Positions 22,958-34,378 of a stretch of 64,000 nucleotides of DNA are shown here, in pieces; positions within the stretch are counted from its first letter, which is position 1, and every line of letters starts with the position of its first letter. The stretch is taken from positions 248,001-312,000 of the forward strand of contig MU839097.1 of NCBI GenBank assembly GCA_030685235.1, read 5' to 3'. A program made the position numbers and the translations under genes. The DNA comes from Copromyces sp. CBS 386.78. Its lineage: Eukaryota; Ascomycota; Sordariomycetes; Sordariales; Sordariaceae. The notes under the pieces are model-generated. The model had not been told where the DNA came from, ran no database searches, and worked only from the letters and a program-made list of their open reading frames with translations.

Positions 22958-25067
22958 ATGGCTGATCAGTGCATTGTCTGTCTAGAGACTCTAGACGTCC
23001 AACAAGCCTCAGACCCACACCCGTCCTCCGTCAGCGCTCCTGCCGGCCCTGCTACAGGGGATTCAAGTGAGCCCGGAGCGCCCGCCGCATCGATCGAAGT
23101 AGACGCATTCACAACACCCAAGGACGATGCCAACAACAGCCCCGTTAGCACAACCGCCAGCATCACAGGTACCAGGAAACACGACAATAAACACGACCAT
23201 GTAGCTGAGATTCAAGTTTGCGGCCACGCGCTGCACGATTCCTGCCTACGACTGTGGACCGACAAGGCCAATAGCTGTCCTATTTGCCGCCAGACATTCC
23301 ACCTGGTGCATGTGTATGACAAAATAGGAGGTGAGTTCACCGTTCCCAAAAAAATCACTGTGCATACGGAAATGAACAGCATTGCTAACCAGTTCTGTGG
23401 CAGGCAACCTCCTGAGTTCCTACCACGTCGAAGATAAGAAGCAAGTAGCCGAGTTCGACCCCCAACAATGGCTTGACGAGAACCCCGAGCCCGAAGAGGA
23501 TGTTAGCCTACCGTGCCCCATCTGCAACCGTTCAGATAACGAGGAGGTTCTGTTGCTGTGCGATGGCTGCGATGTGCCATATCATACACATTGCATTGGT
23601 CTGGAGAGAGTCCCGCCTAGTCACTGGTTCTGCATGGAATGTGCGGACGTGCTAGGTGAGGATATCAACGCGCAAGATGGGATGCCGGAGGACTTTGCGC
23701 CCGCTCCGAGAACCCGTCGTAGCTCTCAGAACGCCCAGCGCGAGCGCGGCAACTACTATTTCCCACGAACCCAAGGCAGCATGCGCCGGGCCAGGATAAG
23801 GGCTCGGTCTGACGAATGGCAAGGTGCTTGGGGTAGGATTGCCGGCAGAGTTTGGGATGCCCTAAGCTTGGACCTTGACTATCAGGATGACGGCGACGAC
23901 GATGGAACACTCGAAGACCTTGAGAATTACCGCCGGTCACAGCGGCTTAGGGAGCAGGAAAGGTTGGAGCATGAGAGGTGGCAGCAACGTCTGATGATCG
24001 CCACTAGACTGGGGGCTCGAGACGTTTTTACCACCAATATGCCTAGTGTGTTCCAAAGTCGGTACGTCCCGCGCGAGCCGTCGCCTCAGCAGACGCGGGA
24101 AGAAGAACGGGCTTGGGGTGCTTTTGAGATGGCCAGAGGTAACCAGGACGGCTCCACGAGTCGCAAGCGCAAGTCACGCTCCATTAGTGGTGAAGTGGAG
24201 GCATCCAACCATGAGCCGGAGAGGAAGCTCAAGAGGCCTCGAACACGGAGGCTACACACAATCCAAAACGGCGAACAATCAACCTCAGCGGCGAACCAGC
24301 CGACCTCATCCACCACCGCCGCACCATCAGCATCCACCGAAGCGGCTCCGTCTTTCCTATCGTCTTTGCTCAAGGAAGTGGAGATGAGCACGCCAACCGA
24401 TGAGGATGGCTTCCAGGAGCTTCCTGAACTTCCTATTCCAGGAAGCATCGACACAGGGTCACCGGTTCCTACCTATGTCAGTCCTCGGGCGACAACACCG
24501 CCAATGGTCATGAGTCGGCCGAGTTCCCCGGGCCTCAGCTCCTATCTGGCCCCTGTCTATGCTCCGGCAAACTTCTCCCTCAACCGATCTACATCACCGA
24601 CAGCCAAGACTTCCCGGTCGTCCTCGCCGAACAACAGACCTAGGAGTCGAACCTCGCCTGAGAGCAGTGACACGGAACAGCCGCGTGGTCGTTCTCGCCA
24701 GCAGACTGGCTCAGCAAGCGCCGGAGGGCCATCATCATCGGGGTCGATTACTGTTCAGGCATCGCTGGCACGACGACCTCATCCCAATGCGCCACATAGG
24801 TCCTCCGAGACATCGCCATCACGACCCGCTCTGCCTCTCGACGTGAAGCAGAGCATCAACAGTATTGTGCGAGGAGCGCTAAGGCCCCATTGGCATTCGC
24901 AGAAAATAACTGCGGAGCAGTACGAGGCCATCAACCGGGATGTGTCAAGGAAGCTCTATGAGGAAGTCAAAGATCCTGCCATGGATCTAGGCGAAGAGCT
25001 GAAACAGAGTTGGGAGAAGATTGCGGCTAAGGAGGTCACCAGGGCGGTTGAACATCTGAAGGCGTGA
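22958..25067 (+). CDS. RING and PHD finger protein (PHRF1-like)
   Basis: Two exons, 22958-23330 and 23404-25067, give 678 residues; the intron has the branch site GCTAACC. Residues 5-110 form a RING-H2 pattern (Cys5, Cys8, Cys88, His90, His93, Cys96, Cys107, Cys110). The loop between the second and third ligands is about 79 residues of Ser/Pro/Ala-rich sequence, far longer than usual. A PHD finger follows (Cys162, Cys165, Cys177, Cys180, His185, Cys188, Cys201, Cys204), containing LLCDGCDVPYHTHC. The centre is long, Ser/Arg-rich and disordered, with charged segments. A conserved-looking helical tail (about 600-678) begins with LDVKQSINSIVRGAL. RING plus PHD in this order is known from PHRF1-type nuclear E3 ligases that contact chromatin and RNA polymerase II. 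Function here is inferred. Confidence 0.9.
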
Positions 25068-26840
25068 GATGACACTTTTTGTCTTTTGGGCCTGACCAAC
25101 AACGTGCCCGACCATCATGACGCCTGTGGCTTTTGATTGGCAAGGCTATCTGGTATTGGACTACTGGGAGCCCGGGGCTCTGTGGAGATCACAGGCAAGG
25201 AAACAGACAGCAAAGTGGCGAGCGCTGAAAAAGCGTCGGAGTTATTCCAGCATCCAAGCGGTAGCTGGAACTGAAGCTTTGCATCAATTGTCAGCGTTTA
25301 GGTTGACGATTCTGTACTGGGCGTTTTATGGATTTTCGGTATTCAATGGAAGAAAGAAGAGGTACTTTCTTGATCACAGATGTGATGTATATGTTAGATG
25401 GTGTATGGTATCAGGACCGGCTGGCTGGGGCGAATCTGGGTAAATATCCTGGCGGGCAAACTGGCGCGCGGTAGCTTTTATACACTAGGATCTTTGCAAT
25501 GAACAGACATGATTATATACAGTGTTCGGAATCACCTTTTGCGTTTTTCGGGTGTGTCTTGGTCTTGTGGTGCAACTTGGACTTTGTAGTTCATGGCGTT
25601 CGGAACTGGATCCATCTTGGTTGATATTACTTGCCTTCCATTCGATCTTATACGTAGCCTTTGGTGAGATTCGGAAAGCGAACGCTAGCAAGAGGCAGGT
25701 CTGATGATTCCATGAGATGAAGCACGCATGCGTATCGCGCGCGATCTGCAACATGGGTCGTTGGAATGATTCTTGCAAGCTGGGCAGTGATGTGCATTGC
25801 GGCGTGGTTCAGAACTTCAGCAGGACATGGAGATGCAGTATCGGAGTGTTCATGTGGCCGTGCTTGATCGCGACAGTGACTTGTTTGACGACCAGTCGGG
25901 GATGGAGAACAAGTCCTCGAAAGTCCTGAAGGATAATAACGACACTACGAAAACATCTCGTGGGCGGCACAGACGAAGCGAGATAACGAGACCAAACAAC
26001 ATCAAGACGTCTGACAGTTTTATGAAGCCAAATGACACTTCAACAGCCAGCCGATCCGCAAATCGCGGCTCGTCGACCATCCAAGATGCAATCATCCACC
26101 AACATGACACAACAGAATAATATCACACATGTAGCATGGTATGTAAGCAGATTCTATCTAACAGCAACCCGGTAGAGCGTTTTAAAGCAGGTACCGCTAG
26201 CGAATTGGTCTGCTCATGGTGGTTCCTCTCGGCACGACTAAATGATCAGGAAACGTTTTGGAGGAAGAGAAACGTCGTGATGATAAGGATTGGTGCCTGA
26301 AGAAGAAAAAGAGAAAAGGGAAAAGAATGGGACTGAGCGGGACTGGGACAAGCTTTATTAGAATTTGAACGGACAGGATCCGCTGCGGTCATGTGCAAAG
26401 TCAGGTGGGGCTGGCGAGAGGTGAAAGTTGTGGTGGGGTGCGGGGAGTTTTGGAGAGAGCTTCGAAAGAGGAAGGCGGTGAGGAAAACGAATCGGTTGCC
26501 CAAGGACTCAATTGTTCAATTGCGCGACGGCCAGGGACGAGCAGGGACCGGTGCGCGGCAGGCGGCCCAGGGAAAAAGTGGGGCTGCGGACATCGAAAAA
26601 GATCACGGGTTTCCCGCGCTGTATCGCCCGTCCGCTCTGCCTGCCCGCCCGCCCGCCCGCCGCCGCAGCGACCGACCGACCCCGTCCGAATCCACCCCGA
26701 GACTTGCGAGAGAGAGTTGAGTTGAGGACTGTGGCGCGCGCAAGATTCACCCGTAGCTCCTCCTTCTCCCCCGTCCCGTGTCCGTTGTTTACATCACCGG
26801 GCCCCGTCCAAAACAACCAAGTCAATACATACTGCCCATC
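25068..26840. other. Intergenic region, no gene seen
   Basis: Contains the 3' end of the RING/PHD transcript and the mL46 promoter. Near 26,640-26,690 there is a GC-rich tract of CCCG and CCGA tandem units. An open frame at 25,117-25,443 lacks any recognisable domain and is treated as chance. Confidence 0.5.
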
Positions 26841-28166
26841 ATGTCGGCGTCGAGTAGGGGAGCTGCTCTCCTTAGGAGTATGTATTTTTTTTCTTTTTTC
26901 TTTCTCTTTTCTTATCATCTCCGTCTCGTCTAGTGTCTTGCGAATTGGTCTTTCTCGTTACATAACCTCCCTCCCCTCAAACTTTGAACTAACCGTCGCA
27001 ACTTTGTTTCTCTCCCACCAGGCCAACAACGTTCCATCTGCCTACAATGCCGCACTCAAGCCCGACTTGCGCCCGTCTTCAGCAATGTCGCCCCTAGACG
27101 GTTCTACTCCGCCGAAGCCACCACCACACCTGCCGCCGCTTCCACGACGACAACACCTCCTCCTCCCCCTCCCGTCAACCCCCCCGTCACCACATCAACA
27201 GGCACCTCGACCTCGTCGCAAATCTACCGCATCAAGTCCGGCGTGATCCTGACGCGCCCGCCCCTTCTCACCCGCGACCTCACCCCCTTCGAGGAATCCT
27301 TCTACTTCTACCAGAAGCGACTCAACGAGCGGCTGACGGCGCCCTTCCGAAAGGACTACTACTTCAAGAAGGACACCGCCGCCGACCTAGACTGGCGCAT
27401 CAAGCTGAAGGAGCGCCACGGCGTGCCGGCCAAGGACATTGGCCGGTACAACCCGCGCGGCCGCATGGCGTGGAACGATGAACTGTTGGTCGCTTCCCAG
27501 ACGAGCAGCAGGGCACAGACGGTGGAGAAGCTGCTGGCCGATGCGGAGATGAGGGTGTCGGAGGATGGCGAGGAGATCCCCGCTGAGGACCGCGTGCCTG
27601 TCGAGAAGCCCATGCCCAGACGGACGGAGGCGGATGAGAAGAACGATGTCAAGAGGCTGGATCGCGCGCTGGATAGGACGCTTTATCTTGTTGTGAAGAA
27701 GAAGGCGGAGAAGGAAGGGGAGGAGGCTAAGTGGGTATTCCCTACGGGCGTGGTGCCTACGGAAGAGGGTTTGCACGAGGTATGTTTTTTTTCTTTTCTT
27801 TTTGTCTTTCCTTTACCCCCCACATCCCACTAGTTTCCAATTCACTAACATCACATCCAACACCAACAGACCGCTGCCCGTATCCTCGCCGAGTCCGCAG
27901 GCGTCAACATGAACACGTGGATCGTCGGCCGTGTGCCCGTGGCCCACCACGTCGTCCGCCCCGTCTTCGGCCAGAAGGACGGCGCCCTCCTCAAGAAGGG
28001 CGAGAAGATCTTCTTCCTCAAGGGCCGCATCATGGCCGGCCAGGCCGACCTCAAGGACAACCTCCACGATTTGGTTGACTTCAAGTGGCTCACCCAGGAA
28101 GAGCTGCGCAGCACGTTGGCCGAGGAGTACTTCCAGAGTGTTAAGGGCATGTTTGCTGAGAGGTGA
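26841..28166 (+). CDS. mrpl17: Mitochondrial large-subunit ribosomal protein mL46
   Basis: Three exons, 26841-26877, 27022-27779 and 27870-28166, give 363 residues. The N-terminus (MSASSRGAALLRS, then an Arg-rich segment ending RRFYSAEA) is a typical mitochondrial targeting sequence, followed by a Thr/Pro-rich linker. The body matches the mL46 (yeast Mrpl17) family: IYRIKSGVILTRPP, LTPFEESFYFYQKRLNERL, then a Nudix-like C-terminal domain containing KWVFPTG, ESAGVNMNTWIVGR and DFKWLTQEEL. In ribosomes this Nudix-like fold is structural and not catalytic. Branch sites are GAACTAACC in intron 1 and TTCACTAAC in intron 2. The start codon is the only ATG in the correct frame before the first splice. 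Confidence 0.93.
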
Positions 28167-28683
28167 ACAGACAACCCCTGAATAAGCTCTTGGAGGTGAG
28201 AAGAAGGTTGGGGAGATGGATAAGGTAGACCTGGTGGGCTAGATTCCATCTGGAACGCTCGAGTGGAAGAGCACGTGTACAAATGTATTGATATCAAAAG
28301 ATGGTTTTTCTTGGTTGTCACGGTGGCAAGAAGGTACAACTGTTGTTTATGCGCTGCGCTGAGTGGACTTGGACCCTGGACCCTGGACCTGGAACCCCCA
28401 AGCCGAACACGATCAAAGTCTCGAGAGAGACAGAGACAATGAGAGATGGTTTAGAGTTGAGTTGACAAGGCCAAGCTAAGTCGCATGCCACCCCGAGGTC
28501 TGAAGAAGCGGGCGATGGCTGAGAGGCATCAAGCACACGGACGAGAGGGGGGATGAGGAAAGTAAGAACCCTCTCGTATCTTGTTGTTTTGTACTTGTAA
28601 TATAGAAGCATATGCTGAACTGAATAGGAAGAGACAAGCTCTGGAAATCCAACCTTAGCCACTCGACCTCCATACAGTACTAA
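28167..28683. other. Convergent 3' intergenic region
   Basis: This region separates the ends of mL46 (+) and the Gln/RS-rich gene (-). It should hold both 3' UTRs. A short tandem, GGACCCTGGACCCTGGACC, occurs near 28,370. No gene is seen. Confidence 0.5.
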
Positions 28684-29929
28684 CTAACGTCCAGGAAACC
28701 CCTTCGGCAAAGGATCAAAGGGATTTCTTGCATGGTCCTGATTCCCAAGTGGGAAACTCATGCGCTCAACTCCGGCTCCTCCTAGTCTGGGGCTATCACC
28801 ATCATTAGACATCCTCTCCTCCTCTTCCCATCCATCATTTCTTTTACTACCCCTGATGCTCAACCCGCCACGACCACGACCATCACGTCCACCGCCAGCA
28901 ACTGGTTGGACATAAGCGACTTCAGGCTCGCCGTGGCCATCATCATCCACTAACGGCCCAACCCACCTCTTCCTTTTGTCAGCAGGGAGATATCGGTATG
29001 ATCCTGCTGCTTCATACTCTGAATTCTTTCTGCTGATTTGCAGGTTTTGCAGGCGATCGAGGAGCAGTTCGTCTGGATCTGCCCGTCGTTGATGGGTGGC
29101 TGGTGCATGTCTGTGATGATAGCCTGGGGATGGAGATCGAGGATGGCACCTTGAACACGAGCGGGAACGGGAACGGGACCGGTGGCGAGAGTTGGGCCGT
29201 TGACGAGAATGGGGGGATACTTTTCTCGGTTTCGACCGGCATCTTGAGTGTCGACGCGAGCGAGAGGCTCCTCGATGTCTTGAATGGGATCGGGATCGGG
29301 ATCTGGACCGCGAGTCTGAGTGTGATCGTCTTCGTCGACTGTGAGATGCTCTTCGAGGTGGTCTGGAACGACTGTGTCTCCGCACGTTTGAACGAGGACG
29401 AGACCTTGGCCTTGAACTGGACCGTGAAGAACCCCGACAGTCACCACCACTATTACCACGACCCCGACCTCGATTATCGTCCCTCTTCAGGCCACGGGAG
29501 TAAGAGAGTGAACGGTACTGATGACCATGTCGGCCATTCTCGCTGTTTGATTCGGACTCGGACTCGGACTTGGAGTCACTATACTCAGTCTCAGTACCTG
29601 ACTCACTCCCTGATTCTTTTGCCCTAGAGAAGATGGTCGTGGGCGATGAGGAGTTGAAGCTTCCACTGCCGGATGAGGAAACAACGCGGACCATGTCGGG
29701 GTGTTGCTGGTGCTGAGTATTGAGTGGAAGTTGGTCTGGAGTATGATGAGTTGTCATGTGTTGCATAGATGGCCCGGTTGGTGGTCTTGGTGGCCATCCT
29801 GCCGGGGGTGTTGGACCATCTGGATTGACTGCGTGTGGTGGGTGTGGTCCTCCAGGTCCCCCAGCTCCCGAAGGCGGTCTCCAACCTGGGACTGCCGGGT
29901 TGGGGCCATGTTGTGGTACAGGGTGGAAC

Positions 29930-29963
<34 letters not shown>

Positions 29964-31179
29964 GGAGGTTTTGAGGTTGTTGAGAGTGCTGCTGCTGGTG
30001 TGGTGGCGGCATTAAAGCAAAGTGGTGGTGCTGCTGTGGATGGAGTTGCGGTTGTAGCTGTGGTTGATGCATCTGGTGATGCGGTTGATGTGACTGCAAT
30101 GGAGGCCCAACTCGAGGTTGCTGACGATGTTGCGGAATGCCTCCTCGCGACCGAAGCACATCTTCGTGAGTCCTCCTTGTTCCATCATCTGCCCGCTCTC
30201 TGTACAGGGCAACGGCATCAACACCGGACTGCGGTGACCGCTTATAGTAGGCCACAATGCAGCTGGCCTCTGGTATGATTGTCCTCTTCCGAGTCCCCTC
30301 CCCCCTCTCTGCCTTGTTCTTATGCTTATGTCGCTCAAGTCGTTTCTTCCCCTCATTCCCCTCAACACGATACCAATGACCATGGTGTTTCACAGACTTC
30401 CCCTTCCCAAAACGCTCAGGATGATGTCCCCTACCCCTACCTCTATCTATCACCTCAAGCTCCCCCCTCTTCCCTTTTATGTTCTCCCTTAGAATCAACT
30501 CCTCAACACCCACCAACTCAATCTCATACCTCTCGCCCTCAGGATCTCTCATCTCCCTCTCTTTCAACTTCTTCAACCTCTTTTCCAAGCATCGTCTCTG
30601 CAACCCATTGAGCTTGTTCAACCTGTCTCTTAATTTGATGCCGTACCTCTCCAAAGCATGGATATCTCTCGCGGCTTGGTGGTCGCTGATGGCAGTGTCG
30701 CGGGTGGATTCCCACTTTGCGTTGTCTGTTTGAGAGAGGCGGTAGATGAGGTAGGTGGTGAGTGCTTCTCTGGCTTCCGACTTTCTTGAGATGTTCCTTG
30801 GGAGGGAGTTGGGGCTGGAAGAGGAAGTCTGAGGAGATACTGGATGAGGGATGTGGTGTGGTGATGGTGGTGGCATCCCAGAGTGTCTCTGTGGTGGTAG
30901 TTGCTGAGGATGATGAGGAGGGTGGGGTGTCGAGTTCATGCTCTGTGGTTGGAAGGAGCTCATATGGCCGGAATGAGTGTTTCCGACCACAGGTGAAGGC
31001 GAAAACTGGTGGTTTGTTACATGATGTTGATAGTGTTGTTGCTGTTGCTGCTGTCCCTGACTCCTAGCAATCGTCCCCTGAGGGAGAGACACAAAGCCTG
31101 GTTGATGTTGTTGTTGCTGCTGCTGCTGAGTCTTCCCGATCGTCCCCTGAGGAAGCGACACAAAGCCTTGATCTTCCAT
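28684..31179 (-). CDS. Gln-rich and Arg/Ser-rich protein of unknown function
   Basis: One long uninterrupted frame of 831 residues, starting at the ATG of MEDQGFVSLPQGTI; the frame stays open a little further upstream but without another ATG. The N-terminal segment contains the decapeptide GFVSLPQGTI twice (residues 5-14 and about 27-36), each followed by a Gln run. The only region that looks folded is about 130-340: a charged helical stretch (RKSEAREALTTYLIYRLSQ to RLKKLKEREM), then HHGHWYRVEGN and SCIVAYYKRSP. Long His/Gln/Pro-rich sequence with a pure Gln run follows, then a strong RS-dipeptide region (about 590-710) like those of splicing-associated SR proteins, and an acidic/Gly-rich tail. 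I do not recognise the family. A nuclear RNA-related role is inferred only from the RS region. Confidence 0.8.
29931..29964 (+). repeat. GTT microsatellite (polyglutamine-coding on minus strand)
   Basis: About eleven pure GTT units; read on the minus strand they are CAA codons forming the Gln run of the Gln/RS-rich protein. Confidence 0.9.
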
Positions 31180-32430
31180 TCTTACAATCAGAATCGATGT
31201 CCTGCCTCTGGTGTTTTCAAAGGTGCAAGATGGTGCGGTATCAATAAGTGATGAACTCAATAGCTTTCATCACTTGAAAAAAAAAACACAACGATGTTGG
31301 TAAGACCCAACTCCACGATCAGCAACCAAAAAGAGCAGACTAACCAGAAGATATACAGCCCCAACGCCATGAAGAACCGTCACTGTCCCCCAAAAATGAG
31401 AGGAACGAGGCTCCGATATCAGCATTCCAGAAGCCTGTCCTGATGTCTCCTAGAACCAAAAGATGGTTTCACACAAACGACGCCTGTTGCCTTATCCCAA
31501 AGGATCTACAGCCTCAAGCCAAACTACCATTCAGAAAGTGAGGCAAAAAGCCACGTCCACAAACTTCGGAGCGAGGAATAAGGCAACCATTCCATCAGGC
31601 TGGGCAACATGTTCAATGATTGTGGTGTGTACACACTAGGATGAATTCCAAGTGATCCGGCTCGCCAAAGTGCGTTTGAGCTTTTGAGCGTTAGAAGCGG
31701 CTCGGATCGACGACACCACCATCATCTGTAAGTTTATCGAGTTTCCCGGTCAGGTTTGGATGCCATTGCGTGTCGGATCGATTTGCTTACCACCACTCCC
31801 CTCAAGTCCTGGGCTGCCGGGCACGAAAAAGCCAAGCCAGAGCCTGCAGATACCATTCAAAACCTTCGCCAATGATCACGAATTCTCCATCACCACCAAG
31901 TCATTTGGGCTATTACAAGGCTCCACACTTCCAAGTTCTTTGAGCCAGTCTTCCCGATGCAGAGCCTCATCCAAGTATTGGTGTGGCAGTATAGGCGTAA
32001 AGCTTCGGAACGAAGATCTGAGCCATGCGCCACCGCCCACACAGTCGGGCAACCAATGCCAGACTGAGCATATCTTGCGCCCAGCTTATGTACGGGATGT
32101 TTGCTGATTGCTCTGTGGTCAGACGTCTCGTCATCTACAAACTTGATCTTGTCAGCACATATCCAGTGCCTCCAAGAAGAAGGAATTCATATCAGACATT
32201 TGCCATGTATACCATGAATCCTTGGTCAGTACGCAGTCATCACAAAGAAGAGGACATAGGACAACATTGATGAAATGAAATGTATTAACTATAATTTCCC
32301 TCAACGCCAAAGCATCAAGTTCCGACCGTCATTACTCTCAATAAGAAAACATTAGCGATTAATGATGCATGTTCTGCCCAAGTCAGCCAACCATTCGGTC
32401 TCATCTTTCTTGCCAAGGAATCATGTCCGT
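31180..32430. other. Intergenic region, no gene seen
   Basis: Lies between the start of the Gln/RS-rich gene and the stop of the PIR extension, both on the minus strand. It should include the promoter and leader of the former and the 3' UTR of the latter. A frame of 115 codons at 31,760-32,107 has no motif support. Confidence 0.45.
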
Positions 32431-33681
32431 TTACTCGTCATGCTGAGAATCAGCGCCCTCCCAGCCATGGCCTTCCTCCTGAGCATCGGCGTGTTCCCAA
32501 CCTTCGCCGTCACCATGAACACCAGCGTCCTCCCAGCCCTCATTGTCATCCTGGTCTTGATGCTCCTCGCCATCTTGACCCTCGTGTGCGGGAGCAGGAG
32601 CAGGCGTGGGAGAAGGAACGGGAGCAGGAACATTTTGGATCTGGCCATCGCCAATCTGGACAACAGGCTTGGGCGGGTTTTGGATCTGGCCATCATTGAT
32701 CTGAACAACGGGCTTGGGCTCCTCCTTCACTGGGGCGTTCTGAATCTGACCATCGCCAATCTGGACAACAGGATTAGGGTCCTTTGCAGGAGCATTCTGC
32801 ACCTGGCCATCACTGATCTGAATAACAGGCTTGGGATCTTCCTTCACGGGAGCGTTCTGAATTTGACCATCACCAATCTGAGAAACAACGGGCTCCTTGA
32901 CAAAAGAATTCTGAACCTGATCATCACCGATCTGGGCAACAGGCTTGGGCTCAGGGGCGTTTTGAACCTGACCATCACCGATCTGAGTGATAGGAACTGA
33001 GTCCTCCTTGCCGGAAGCATTCTGAACTTGGCCATCCCCAATTTGGACAGCAGGCTTGGGCTCTTCCTTGACGGGAGCGTTCTGGATCTGGCCATCGTTG
33101 ATTTGAGTGACAGGAGTCGATTCTTCCTTCACAGGGGCGTTTTGAATCTGACCATCGCCGATCTGAGTGACAGGCTTCGAGTCCTCCACAGGCGCATTTT
33201 GGATCTGGCCATCATCGATTTGAGCGACGGGAACTGGTGCGTTCTGAATCTGACCATCGTCGATCTGAGTGACGGGAACGGGAACATCCTGGACTTGGCC
33301 ATCACCGATCTGGACAACAGGATTGGGGTCCTTTGCAGGAGCATTCTGCACCTGGCCATCACCAATTTGAGAAACGGGTTCCTTGACAAAAGAAGTTTGA
33401 ACCTGACCGTCGCCAATCTGGACAACAGGCTTGTGGTCCTCCTCCTTTTCGGGAGCATTCTGCATCTGCCCATCCCCAATCTGAGCCACAACCCCCTCAT
33501 CCTCCTTCGCAGAAACATTCTGCACCTGACCATCGCCAATCTGAGCGACAGGCTCTCCAGCGCCCTTCTCGACATGATCATCCTCCGGGTTTTGCTGCTC
33601 AGTGTTTTGTACCTGGCCGTCGGGGATCTGAGCAGCAGCCTCCCCAACTTGGTCGCCCTTGGGCTTCTCTTGTTCAGCCTC
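32431..33681 (-). CDS. In-frame PIR-repeat extension downstream of a TAG codon
   Basis: This is an open frame of 416 codons plus a stop, in the same frame as the upstream secreted-protein gene and separated from it by one TAG (33,682-33,684). It contains 18 copies of the PIR signature Q-I-x-D-G-Q-[IVM]-Q, each followed by a 6-12 residue spacer, then a Pro/Ala stretch and a Gly-Trp-Glu acidic tail. In PIR (protein with internal repeats) cell-wall proteins, the first Gln of the repeat forms an alkali-labile ester bond to beta-1,3-glucan. No ATG opens the frame near its start, so by itself it could not be secreted. The repeats are intact with no frameshift, which argues that they were translated until recently or still are, by readthrough or splicing. 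Confidence 0.75.
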   Translation of the reverse strand, partial: EAEQEKPKGDQVGEAAAQIPDGQVQNTEQQNPEDDHVEKGAGEPVAQIGDGQVQNVSAKEDEGVVAQIGDGQMQNAPEKEEDHKPVVQIGDGQVQTSFVKEPVSQIGDGQVQNAPAKDPNPVVQIGDGQVQDVPVPVTQIDDGQIQNAPVPVAQIDDGQIQNAPVEDSKPVTQIGDGQIQNAPVKEESTPVTQINDGQIQNAPVKEEPKPAVQIGDGQVQNASGKEDSVPITQIGDGQVQNAPEPKPVAQIGDDQVQNSFVKEPVVSQIGDGQIQNAPVKEDPKPVIQISDGQVQNAPAKDPNPVVQIGDGQIQNAPVKEEPKPVVQINDGQIQNPPKPVVQIGDGQIQNVPAPVPSPTPAPAPAHEGQDGEEHQDQDDNEGWEDAGVHGDGEGWEHADAQEEGHGWEGADSQHDE

Positions 33682-34378
33682 CTAAGCCGCAACCTTGACG
33701 ACCTTCACAGCCTTGCAAGTGGGATTCTTCGGCGCGCCGCTAGTAACCCACGCGAGGACGTTGTAGTAGTAGCCTCCGACTTGCGCCCAGCATGCCTGCC
33801 AGTTCTGAAGGGCGATGGTGCCAGGGTACTCGGGGTACTGGCCCGGAACGTACTTGGAGTCGTCGGTGTAGGTAGGAACAAAAAGGTGGCTATCGCTGTC
33901 AAACGCAACACCGATGGTCGGGGAAGAACTCGGCTGTGAAGGACGTGTTAGGTCAGTGACACTCGCGGTGGAAGAGGGATGAGTGGGAATAACATACCAT
34001 GAAAAAGGTCGTGGCAACATTAGAGCCAGGGTTGTAGGCGAAAGACAGAGGGGAAGAGATGTTGATGGGACCATCTTCACCACCGTTGATCGGGAGATTC
34101 CAGACCAAGAGGCCGGAGTTGGCAGGAACATTGTCGTAGACGGTGTAGTTGTAGTAGAATTTGGTTGAATAGGAACCGGCGGGATCCTGGGTGCTGCCAA
34201 GGCACAGCGACTCTATGGCGGCGCCGGCGTGGCAGGCAGTGAGGAACTTGCCGTCGACGGAAGAATCGTCGGACTTGAGCTTGAGGTAGAAGGGTCCATC
34301 CTGGGAGTACGTCTGGGCCTGAACGGCAGCGGTAGCAGTGAGAGCGGCGATGACGCCGGACAAGGCGAAAGACTTCAT
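33682..34378 (-). CDS. Small secreted cell-surface protein (DUF7907-like)
   Basis: Exons 33998-34378 and 33933-33682 on the minus strand give 210 residues up to the TAG. The N-terminus is a clear signal peptide (MKSFALSGVIAALTATAAVQA, cleavage likely before QTYS). The rest resembles a family of small secreted fungal proteins that I recall as DUF7907: GPFYLKLKS, LTACHAGAAIESLCLG, FYYNYT, LVWNLPING, NVATTFFM, then LFVPTYTDD, YYNVLAWV and NPTC. Four Cys residues may pair. The intron (33,934-33,997) has GTATGT and a CTGACCTAAC branch region. The frame continues beyond the stop into 18 PIR repeats, so the ancestral or full product is probably a 627-residue PIR cell-wall protein. Family name is from memory; the signal peptide is plain. 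Confidence 0.82.

Noticed and set aside
25117..25443. Plus-strand frame of 108 codons after the RING/PHD gene
   Set aside because: No motif and located in the likely 3' UTR.
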